From assembly GCF_932276165.1 (NCBI RefSeq), contig NC_063991.1, positions 1,293,001-1,357,000 on the forward strand: 64,000 nt of DNA. The letters are read 5' to 3'. The DNA is from Plutella xylostella. Lineage: Eukaryota; Arthropoda; Insecta; Lepidoptera; Plutellidae. This document shows, piece after piece, positions 31,736 to 41,400 of the stretch. The notes beneath the pieces are model-generated. The model saw only the letters and a list, made by a program, of their open reading frames with translations, was not told where the DNA came from and did not search any database. Numbering within the stretch: position 1 is the first letter of the stretch; every line of letters starts with the position of its first letter. The position numbers were made by a program, and so were the translations under genes.

Positions 31736-32564
31736 ATGTCACAAGGTGACTTGATTCTCACACGACTGCCGGACCGGGAACCAAATCGACCACATTTTGA
31801 TTATTCGAAAATGAAGACATTCACTTCTAGATGTTAGAAATACTTAAGAAGGGTTGCTAAAGTAAAAGAGTGATCACCACTTAGTCGTTGGAAAAATCTG
31901 CTTGACGATAGCGGGAGCTCAGAAGCAGGCCACAAGATCTGCCAAAGATGTCGCTGTAAATAAGCTGCAGGACCCAGAAGTCAGAAGATAACTTAGTATC
32001 CAGATCCACAACAAATACCATCAACCTACTAAGTGTGGGCGACGCGCCTCAATCAAAGATAAATGCACTGGCATAAAATACATGTTTTAAAAAAGTTGCG
32101 AAGAAATAATAAGGCACAAGGAACACTTAAAGAAAGAATGGATGTCTAAATGAACAAGGCATATGATCAACTCTCCAAGGGAGACTTAACATCGAACTAG
32201 ACTAAAGAAGCACGAGTTGCGTACGAGTATTTTCTTAGTGAACAAAATATCAAACGTAATTTAAAAAAAGGACCAATGCTGATAGTCTGATTCTATATCT
32301 TGGAGAAAACAAACAGCGGCTGCCATGAAGGATCTATAGAAAGAATCAAATAAACTTTGCAACAAACCTCAGGATATCTCCTTGTTACTATGGAAGACCG
32401 ACTTGTAAGATGGTATGACCACATTGCCGAAGTTTTTAAAGATCTAGACCAGTCTGCATCTGAGGAGTTGGATGCAGATTCAATAAACCAGGGGCATCTT
32501 GTATATCCAGATCTTGATGTATGTCAAGAAGCATAATCGTAATCATTATAATTATAATAAAATC

Positions 32565-32775
32565 GATAGCAGTCGTTAAGCCTTCGTTAACTTCGGTCTT
32601 GAAAACATCTGACAGTCGGGTTTCCCAATTACCCGTCAACTCTGTCAGCACAAGCTTGCTTGTGTTGGGGTCCACTAACCCACACTGGGACAGAGTAGTG
32701 GACTAGGCCTAACCCATTCATTGGAAGGAGAACCATGCCCCGGCAGTGGAGATGTGACGGGTCGTGATGATGGTT
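32565..32775 (+). mobile_element. 5S-related SINE family, tail variant A
   Basis: Central module (GCAGTCGTTAAGCC), GAAAACATCTGACAGTCGGG, the CACAAGCTTGCTTGTGTTGG block and GGGTCGTGATGATGG end. Confidence 0.65.
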
Positions 32776-32990
32776 AATGATTATGAGATTTATAATTATT
32801 TTAATATTAAATTTTAATATCCAACCCCAAAGTAAAGTCGAAGTGATACGGACCATACGATCGCTGAAATCCCACTTTTCAGCGATCATATGGTAAGAAC
32901 AAGGAACGACGGATATCCCACAGAGGCATAAAAAGGAGGATAGTTGCAATATACCGAGGATGATGAAGTGAAGTTAGAGTAAAAGAGAAT

Positions 32991-33362
32991 TTTATTTATG
33001 TCCAACTTTATCCTTTGAGGTTTGCTTATGTTCATATTGCTTTATCCATATCTGGGATAAATACGGGTCCTACACTTACTAAAAAAGTGTGCTTCCATTT
33101 CGTAAAAACATATATCAAAATCGGTTAAGTTGATCCAGAGTTTTGCGCTTGGGAACACATTTCCGGTTAGAATTTTATTCATGCCCAACTTTTTTCTATG
33201 AGGTTTGCTTTCCGTCAAAATGCTTTATCCTGAAAATTATGGGATACAAATGGGTCGTAGATACTCACTAAAAACGTAGGCTTCTATTTTGTAAAAAAAA
33301 TATCAAAATCGGTTAAGTTGATCCAGAGTTTTGCGCTTGAGAATACAGTTCCGGTTAGATTT
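32991..33362. repeat. Tandem duplication, 183 bp x 2
   Basis: 32991-33173 and 33174-33362 share TTTAT(T/C)... TGAGGTTTGCTT, ATCAAAATCGGTTAAGTTGA and TTCCGGTTAGA blocks, roughly 75-80% alike. Confidence 0.7.
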
Positions 33363-33830
33363 TTATGTAGATGTGAAATGTTGTTTCCGATTACATTTCA
33401 ATATAAAATATTTAATAATAGGTTTACTGTTGATATATAATTTTTATTTTGTGTAAAAAAGTAATGTCTTGTTTCTACAATATAAATATTTTACTTTAAA
33501 AACCATATTGTTATTAAAAAAAATATTTTATAAAAATAAATATTTGGTTGGATCCTTTCTGCGAAACGTTGAATTTCCCTGCTTGCATAGAAAAAGCAAT
33601 TTAGGAGAAAGGATCCAAGTGCATATTTTCATTAATAACTCAATAAATATTCGTTATAGCTACACCATGATTTGCAATAGTAAAATAACAATAAATATGC
33701 ATTATTTAAGATAATTTCCACATATAAGATGCTTTTCATTGCTGAAGAATACCGATTAGAACTTTAAACGTCTATATCTCAGAACTAGGTTTGTGTGGGT
33801 TGAGTCCTTTCTGCGTAACTACGTCCATTT

Positions 33831-35155
33831 GTGAGTCGAAATTTTCATTGCGTCATCAACACACAGATAGTATAGCAGTCAAGAACAAGACAGGTTCCCA
33901 CTAACTTCCAATCTTCATATTCTAATCACAACACAGGGCGCCCACATTTCAGCCACATAGGGGGTGCTCTGAAGGGTGCTTCAGGCGCACTTGCCTAAGA
34001 ACATAAATTCATGAGCACCATGTAGGTTAAGTGGCGATATATTTCGCTCAGCCTTTTTAACTGTCACCTATTCCGTGAAATATTGTTTTTGAAAAGTTGT
34101 GAAACAATTTTGGCTGTTCACTTGTCTTGTGTTGATTGCAATGTTGTACTTATACAGAGTGTTAAAATGGGTATAGTTAGTAATAAAATCAACTTTTGAT
34201 CTACGAAATTTCGCGAAAAATTGTGTTGGTCCATAGAAACTTTGTTGGCACATAACTTTTTGGGAACCGTTTTTTTGCGAATGTCCGAACGTCGCGTCGT
34301 TTACCAAAAGTTGTTCAGGATGACCACCTGTGTCACCCCCTATCGGCTTACTATATCACCTTAATAACACCCTGTATAACTAAAACTAAACCTAACCACT
34401 ATCGTCAAAACTTAAGTAGTTATAGAAAGGTCGAAAAAAAACAAATTACTAAACTCAACATCTCCATCAAAAAGAAAGATTAATGAATATGTAATGAGTT
34501 TGAAAATTAAAATCAAACAATGGGGATCCCCCTCAAGCCCTGGGGACTAATCTCCCCCTGAGGAGGCAGTTTGGAGGTATTTCAACCCTTCGAAATAGCG
34601 GTGATATTTGTATTACTATACTATTCAGGGAGAGTTTACTTAAAAGGTAAACAATCTTAATTGTGTCTTTGTACTGAATGAACTATAAACTTTTAATATA
34701 AAGTCATTAGTTTTTTTATCTAATGTTTGTAATCGCAATCGTTTTCACACCAAACACCTGCATACAGTATGTTTAGATTTAACACATAATTATGTAAGTA
34801 CGTTGTTACTAGTATGTAGCCTTGCTTATGTACGTAGGTAGTTATGCAGTAAAAACTCAATTTCATACTTGGCATAAAAGGTAGGTCTTTTTAATCAAAT
34901 TACCATATAATAATAAATAAACTACAGCAGAAATAAATGCTTAGTTGCGAAAGTAAAAATTACATTATTACTTTTGTTGTAGTATAAAACATAGTTTTTT
35001 AATAAAAAATAAAAGATACTTACTTACAAAGATTGAACTGATTGAAGTTAAATGTACCTTGTTAGGTTGAAGCGTAACAGTAGCTAGCCCTACCTAATGT
35101 TTGTAGTTAATTAGTAAAAACATAATTTTTACAGACAAGTCAGCATTAAACACGG
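33831..35155. other. No gene recognised; one TIR-family copy
   Basis: 34155-34378 runs from ATACAGAGTGTTAAAATGGG to TTAATAACACCCTGTAT and is a diverged ACAGGGTGT-family element. 34520-34575 has a GGGGATCCCCCTC / GAGGAGG inverted motif. The rest is AT-rich with no exon seen. Confidence 0.4.
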
Positions 35156-35159
35156 TGGA

Positions 35160-35283
35160 CAATGTACTATGTATTTGTGTAGATGTATCAGCTGTCCGAC
35201 ACCCATATATATCACATGCTCTGCCTAGTTTGAAGTCGGATAGCCGTGTGTGAGATGCCCCACATATTATTATTATTGTATTA
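35160..35283 (+). mobile_element. tRNA-SINE type 2 tail (fragment)
   Basis: GTAGATGTATCAGCTGTCCGAC to CCCCACATATTATTATT. Head missing. Confidence 0.65.
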
Positions 35284-35320
35284 TGGTGTGGGGTTACCAC
35301 CACAGATTAGAGAGCCTACG

Positions 35321-35530
35321 TACTATAGTAGTTACCACCACCGAACTTTAGCAATTTAAAATCCTTAAGCAGCGTCGCGCGCTTGTCAAATCTGACGTAA
35401 CTTGTATGGATTTGACAGATGTTTGACAGGCGAGCTATTTTCTTCTTCTTCTTCTAGTGCCTCGCCACTACTGGAGGTTGGCGGTCGCTGCTTATGGGTA
35501 GTTAATGGCTAATTTATCGGTGGTGGTACG
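35321..35530. mobile_element. TIR element, TTACCACCACCGA family, with (TTC)n
   Basis: TACCACCACCGAACTTTAGC at the left and TAATTTATCGGTGGTGGTA at the right. (TTC)5 at 35442-35456. Confidence 0.6.
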
Positions 35531-35809
35531 GCATCTGTACTTTGTATCGTAGCAATAATACCTATGTATGTGGTTATATGTAGTAAAAACTCAATTGTTA
35601 GAGATTAGCCAGCACAAACACGGTGGACAAAGCCGCGGCCACGGCGGTCTGGATCGACCCCTTTGTCGAGTCTATTCATATTTAAACAAGGACTTTGGGG
35701 TAGGAGTAGGGATGGGAACGAATGACGATGGTTTGGTTGTCGATTGTTTTGATTGACAGTTATTTATTTATTTTATATATTGAACTCTTCATTGCAGAAA
35801 TTTAGAATA

Positions 35810-36009
35810 CTAGCTGTTCCCGCGCGCTTCGCTTCGCATTAAAAAGTTTTCCCGTGGGAATTCCGGGATAAAAAGTAGCCTATGTTCTTTCCCAGGGTCT
35901 AGACCGTATGTATACCAAATTTCATTCAAATCCGTTCAGTAGTTTTTGGCGTGAAAGAGTAACAGACAGACAGACCCAGTTACTTTCGCATTTATAATAT
36001 TAGTTAGGA
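35810..36009 (-). mobile_element. Helitron-type non-autonomous element
   Basis: Complete reverse copy with few GACA units. Confidence 0.8.
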
Positions 36010-36600
36010 TAAATGTACAAAAGATGGGCTTAGTACTAAAAACTTAGTTAACGTATAGCGCTTTTTTCTAAAAAAACATGCTATTCCTTCGTCTCGTCTA
36101 GGCAGGGTGTTAAAAAGTGGTATAAAAATCCGAAAGGGCGTGACTTAATCGATTTTTTAACGGAATCAATAACTGAAAATTCGTATAATTTTTTGACCTA
36201 AAATAGTCCTAAATTTATGAAAAATAATAACAAAGACTACTTTGCAATATAAAGTGAAACTTCCTCTGTTGTATATCGTGTAATATATTACGTACTCATA
36301 TCCAAAGATTGCCTAGAAGAGAATGAAGCTTTAAGCTATAAGGATAGCGCCTATTGAGTAATGTCCTCTGTATAAAATTGTTATTCGTGTTCTGTTGAAT
36401 CAATGAAGTAGATTTCTATTCTATATCGATACATTACCACAATAGTTTACCCCATCACTAGCTTACGCCCGCAGGCGTCGGCGCGTTCCAATTAGCCTGT
36501 TCAAACACGCGGCGACTTCACCGTGTAGTCACGCGCCTCGCCGCCAGGTGGCGTGGTGTATACTTATAATCAAATATACATATACATATTATATACATGT
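36010..36600. other. Mostly unassigned; one non-LTR 3' tail and a GC-rich patch
   Basis: 36297-36420 has the CCAAAGATTGCCTAGAAGAG ... AAGCTATAAGG motif of the non-LTR tail family (+). 36440-36556 is a GC-rich patch (GCCGCCAGGTGGCG) in which I see no splice-bounded frame that convinces me. Confidence 0.35.
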
Positions 36601-36689
36601 ACACTCACATGCAATGAAAAAGTTCCACTCACAAAATGTTGACAGCATTTTCATTCACAATTTGATCAAAATATTTATTTACTGCTTGA

Positions 36690-37100
36690 AAACATCATTC
36701 TCATAGTCGGGTTGCTCACTTACCCGACAACTGTCTCAGCACAAGCTTGCTTGTGTTGGGGTCCACCAACCCGCATTAGGCCAGCGTGGTGGGCTAGGCC
36801 TAAACCCTTCATAGATGACGGCTGAATGGTGTAGTGGTTAGTGACCCTGACTGCTATGCCGAAGGTCCCGGGTTCGATTCCCGGCTGGGGCAGATATTTG
36901 TTTAAAGACAGATATTTGTACTCGGGTCTTGGTTGTTGATATTTATATTTAGTATCTATCTATCTATGTATTTGTGTAGATATATCAGCTGTCCAACACC
37001 CATAACACAGGTTCTGCCTAGCTTGGGGTGGGATGGCCGTGTGTGAGATGTGCCCACATATTATTTATTTATTTATTTATAGATGGGAAGGAGATTTAAT
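36690..37100 (+). mobile_element. 5S-related SINE (variant A) with a tRNA-SINE inserted in it
   Basis: The variant A block runs to CCCTTCATAGATG, is interrupted by the type-2 SINE (36818-37078), and resumes with GGAAGGAGAT after the repeated ATAGATG. Confidence 0.65.
36818..37078 (+). mobile_element. tRNA-derived SINE, tail type 2, 7-bp target duplication
   Basis: ATAGATG at 36811-36817 and 37079-37085. A and B boxes intact, (TTTA)n tail. Confidence 0.8.
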
Positions 37101-37324
37101 CAGATCGAGCACTGATTAAATCTCACTGTATCTACTTATAATTAAGTATCTAATTATAATACCATCATTTGTTATTATAGTAACTGCGCGAACGCTGCTA
37201 ATGTCAGACATACATACAGGATGTTTTATTATTATCTAATAGGCACGCTATTTGTAATGAGCGTTGAGTGTGACAGATCGTACATATACAGGGTGATGCG
37301 ACTAATGTTCGCCTAACAATTTGT

Positions 37325-37696
37325 TTGTACTGTATTAACTGTGTCCTATATGTTTATAAGATATTCATTAACTTTAGATTATGTGGTGATGAAAAATTTA
37401 AGCTCACTTCACTTCAAACTCGAAGAATGCACAGTGATATTATGTTCTTGCATAAGATTATTAACAATTTGTTGGATACACCTTTTCTATTGAGTAAGAT
37501 TAACTTTAATTGTCCGGCTAAGTTAACTAGATCATGTTTAACGTTTTCAATACCAAATGCTAAAACGAATTATTCTCAGAATTCTTTTCTTATCAGAGCC
37601 AGTAAATTATGTAATAAAGTTTGTAAAGATTTAGATTTATTTATGCTATCAAGCAATGTTCTCAAAAATAGATTAAATAACTTACGTACTGACTGA
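37325..37696 (+). pseudogene. Non-LTR retrotransposon (CR1/Jockey-like) C-terminal fragment, host of the BEL insertion
   Basis: The 123-residue frame matches the C-terminus of CR1/Jockey-type reverse-transcriptase proteins: LTSLQTRRMHSDIMFLHKII, NNLLDTPFLLSKI, NAKTNYSQNSFLIRASKLCN. A typical element would have several hundred residues before this. The 3' UTR runs to 37810, is interrupted by the BEL element, and resumes at 44704-44837, ending in (AATA)n. A 46-bp tandem duplication covers the stop region (37664-37754). Confidence 0.7.
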
Positions 37697-37754
37697 CATA
37701 CCTTATTTAAAAATAGATAAAATAACTTACTTACTGACTGACATACCTAATTTA
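37664..37754. repeat. 46-bp tandem duplication
   Basis: AAAAATAGATTAAATAACTT ... CATACCTTATTTA (37664-37709) is repeated at 37710-37754 with three or so changes. Confidence 0.8.
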
Positions 37755-37805
37755 AGTTATTCTTAATGTTTTTTTTTTGTATATCGGTAGGTTAATTAAA
37801 ATTAA

Positions 37806-37810
37806 AATAT
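37806..37810. repeat. BEL target duplication, left copy (AATAT)
   Basis: Identical to 44699-44703 on the other side of the element. Confidence 0.9.
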
Positions 37811-38368
37811 TGTTCAAGACTGTTTAGATTAGTTGATTGATTTAATTGTTTATAATTATTTGTTTGTTTAAGTTTAATAAAGTTTATTTGGTTATGTTTA
37901 TAGGTAGGTAAAGATCTAACATAGTTATTGTTTGTAGTAGGTATAATATCTGGTAATAGTTTTAATAGTTTGTAAATATACCTAGTTTTAAGTTGTTTAT
38001 TAATAAATAAACTATGAGGCTTGTTAGGCGCGATAATAGATAGTAGATAGTACCAATGAGGGCACTTATGGTGCAAAGCGCTCTGATTGGTCGACGCATT
38101 TCTTGCCCCGCCTCCCACCGCCCGCGCGGCGGAGAGCGCATATAAATATAGGCGGTCCGGGCCGCCTCGATCATTCCGCTCGCAGCCTTCAAGAAGCAAA
38201 GAAGCCTCCAAATAATAGAAGAAAAAAGCCTTCTCATTTCAAGCACCTCCTGCCCTACAAGAAAGAAGAATCCCTGCTTGCTCTTCGATCAGCTTCACAA
38301 ACGATTTTCGCAAACGATTTCTACAAACGATTTTAATGTGACGTGCTGTATCGAAGGGGTGCGTCACA
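37811..38368 (+). repeat. 5' LTR of the BEL element
   Basis: Starts TGTTCAAGAC and ends GCGTCACA. It contains a GC-rich core (38107-38130), TATAAATATA at 38131-38140 and an initiator-like TCATTC at 38171-38176. AATAAA occurs at 37876 in U3. Confidence 0.95.
38131..38176 (+). promoter_or_regulatory. LTR core promoter: TATA box and initiator-like site
   Basis: TATAAATATA at 38131-38140 and TCATTC (38171-38176), which matches the arthropod initiator consensus TCAKTY. The spacing, about 42 bases from TATA to the A, is longer than usual, so the exact start is uncertain. The same site in the 3' LTR is at 44461-44506. Confidence 0.5.
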
Positions 38369-38373
38369 TTTTC

Positions 38374-38390
38374 TGGTCCTTCGAGCCGGA
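38374..38390 (+). other. Primer-binding site, tRNA-Tyr
   Basis: TGGTCCTTCGAGCCGGA is complementary to the 3' end of animal tRNA-Tyr (…TCCGGCTCGAAGGACCA), 17 of 17 bases by my recollection of that tRNA. It begins five bases after the LTR. Confidence 0.8.
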
Positions 38391-38403
38391 TTGAAGAGCA
38401 AGC

Positions 38404-41400
38404 ATGGTGAACACAAGAAGCGCCTCCAAGTCAGCCTCGGTAGCTGGTGCCACGGACAGCACCGGTACTGAGGCCACCGCGACGACGGCAACCACGAGCA
38501 GCGGGGATACCTACACGTCGACGGGAGCATCCACGGACACATCGAACGAAGCATCAAGCACCGCGGCCGCCTCAGAAGTCACGGCGCCCGCCTCCGCTAC
38601 AGCCCGTGTCCCTGCCCCCGCGCCCCCCGCGCCTACCCCTGCGACGCCGAAGCCCGTCAAGCCGCACACGCCACGTCGCGCATGTTCAAATGCGTCTTCA
38701 AAGGGTCGCCGCCGGGAGTTGCTGAAGGCCAAGGAAGAGCTTCTGAAGAAACAAATGGAGTTAGCCGCCGTACGGGTGGCCATGCTGGAAGAAGAAACGG
38801 ACGATGAAGAAGAAGAAGACGACACCTCCACCATAAGGGGTGTCCGCATGTCCGAGTGGGTACAACAAAGTACTCTCGCGCTGACCATGCAACCACATCA
38901 CGCCGTGCCGAGAGAAGACGCCGGAGCGACAGCGGGCCTCCCACGCCGGACATCGATGCCAGAGCCGCGCATCGAAGCCAGTCCACCGGGAGCCGCACTG
39001 GAGAACGCCGCGCCGCCGTCTGCACGTCGTGAGCCGTGTCCCATGGGTGCCGACGAGCCGAGAGTACAGCTGCCACCGAACCCGTACACGTCAGAGCCGC
39101 ACGTGTACGAGCCGCCGCGTCCGGTGCAGCATCGATACGACCCACGACCGAGCGCCTTCGACTACAAGGAGCTAGCCGAAGCCATCGCCCTCGCTGCACG
39201 TGCGCTGCCGTCGCCGCCTCAACATGTCGCCGCGCCGCGCCATGTCAACGAGCTACCAACGTTCAGCGGGGCATCGAGTGATTGGCTGCCATTCAAGGCG
39301 GCCTATGAAGAATCTGCGCAGTCCCTCACGGAGCAAGAGAACCTGTCTCGACTGCGCAGAGCCATCAAAGGAGCAGCGAAGGAGGCCGTCCACTGCCTGT
39401 TCATCGGGACGCCCTCTACGAGAGAAGTGATGGAGCTGCTGTCTGCGCAATTCGGGAGGCCGGACGCACTCATCATTCACGAGATGGAGAAGCTGCGCAG
39501 ACTACCGAAGATCGTCGACACTCCGAAGGCCATCTGCGACTTCGCCGCGACGATGACCAACGCGACGGCCACAGTGGTGGCATTGAAGAAGGAGCAGTAC
39601 CTACACAATGCGGAGATCGTCAACAACGTCGTGGAAAAGCTGCCGGCCACACTGCGCAACGAGTGCTACACCTACATCACCGAGCAGCCTGAAGACATCC
39701 CCGACCTAGTCAAGCTGACGCAGTTCGCCAAGCGGGCCGCGGCACGGTGCAGCCGCTTCGCGCCCATGGACATCGCAGCGAGTGACCGGCGGGAGCCCGC
39801 GCCAAAGAAGACTGCGCGCACGTACCACGTCGACACAACTACAGCTGCGAAGCCTGCGTGCCCCATCTGCGGCGAGAAGCATGAAGCTGCCGCCTGTCCG
39901 ACACTGAAGCGAGCCGAAGTACCTGCGAGGTGGGACATAGCGAAGAAATACAAACTATGTTTCCGCTGCATGAAGATCCGCAAGTACCGACACTCCTGCA
40001 AGCCGAAGCAGTGCGACAAGGACGGGTGTACCTACATGCACCATCCGCTGCTGCATGGCGGTACCTACGCATCGACCGCCAGTACGCAAGTCGTCCAAGA
40101 ATCTGAAGCGGTAACAACAGCGCGAGAAGAAAGAAGTGCAACGGGGCTCCTGAAGATACTACAAGTACGAGTCACCGGGCCAAAGGGGTCGCTCGACACC
40201 TACGCGCTACTAGACGACGGGTCGACGTGCACACTCATCGAGTCAGCAGTCGCGCAGCAGATCGGAGCAACGGGACCGCCGTCACCCTTTTACATAGAAG
40301 GGGTGTCGGGCATGAAGATCGACGCCAGCGAGTCGCGCCGAGTCAACTTGAAGATCTGCGGGCGTAACACGAGCGAAGTCGACATCTGCGCGCGCACAGT
40401 GCCGGACATCGGTGTCTCGCCTCAGACGGTGCCTGTGGGGATCATCGAGAGCTGCCCACACCTGCAGGACATCAAAGAAGACATCCTCTACGAGCGAGGC
40501 GCCGCCACCATCCTGCTCGGGCAAGATAACTGGGAGTTGCTGCTCACGCACGCTTTCAAGTCGGGCGCGCGCGGACAACCTGTGGCGTCACTCACGACGC
40601 TCGGGTGGGTGCTACACGGCGTGCAGTACCGACAGCCGGCAATGCAGCGCGTGCACCACCTCACGGTGCAGCCGCTTCAAGAAGAGACAATGGAGAAAAT
40701 GATGCGGGACCACTTCGCACTCGAGTCGCTGTGCGTCGACAAGAAGAAATCATACACAGAGGCCGAGCGACGCGCGCTTACGCAGCTAGAAGAAAACACG
40801 CGCGCACTACCGGCGGGAGGCTACGAAACATGCCTCCTGTGGAAGGAAGACGACCCTCGGCCACCCGACAACTACTCGAGTACAATGAAACGACTCGAGT
40901 TGCTCGAGAGGAAGCTGGACAAGAACGAAGCTATGAAGACGCGGTACAACGCACAGATGCAGGTGCTGCTCGACAGCGGCTACGCTGAGGAGGCGCCGCG
41001 TGAGAAGAACGAGAAGATCTGGTACCTGCCTCACTTCGCTGTCATCAACCCTCAGAAGCCGGAGAAACTGAGGATCGTCCACGACGCCGCCGCTCGAACG
41101 AGAGGGACAAGTCTCAACGACATGCTGCTGCCCGGCCCAGACCTCCTGCAGTCACTCCCGGGGGTCCTCATGCGGTTCCGGCAACATGCAGTGGCGGTGA
41201 GCGCGGACATAAAAGATATGTTCATGCGCGTTCACATCCGAGAAGAAGATCGCGACATGCAGCGCTTCCTATGGAGGGGAGATCGACGCGCCGGCCCGCC
41301 TACCGAGTATCGCATGAAGAGCGTCATATTCGGTGCGACTTCATCACCGTGTACGGCTATTTATGTGAAAAATAGCAACGCCGAGCGCTACAAGGACATC

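Larger units (their letters stand above)
30741..33826. mobile_element. 3.1-kb TIR element of unclear class, 33-bp TIR, TIR-derived subterminal repeats
   Basis: The left end GGACGTAGTTACGCAGAAAGG (continuing CCTCAATCCACA) and the complement of the right end (33794-33826) match over 33 bp with two changes. ATTT at 30737-30740 and 33827-33830 is a possible 4-bp target duplication. Near the left end, six units of about 73 bp (30931-31310) each repeat the inner TIR motif GCAGAAAGGACTCAA followed by a mirrored GAGTCGTTTT. Related motifs (GGATCCTTTCTGCG, GAGAAAGGATCC) lie at 33548-33610 near the right end. No transposase is visible. The interior has a minus RTE fragment, a MITE, a SINE and a 183-bp tandem duplication. 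A 4-bp duplication fits Sola- or Chapaev-like elements among others; I do not assign it. Confidence 0.65.

Noticed and set aside
36440..36556. Terminal exon on the minus strand (PPGGEARDYTVKSPRV)
   Set aside because: No AG acceptor in a suitable place and no link to other exons.
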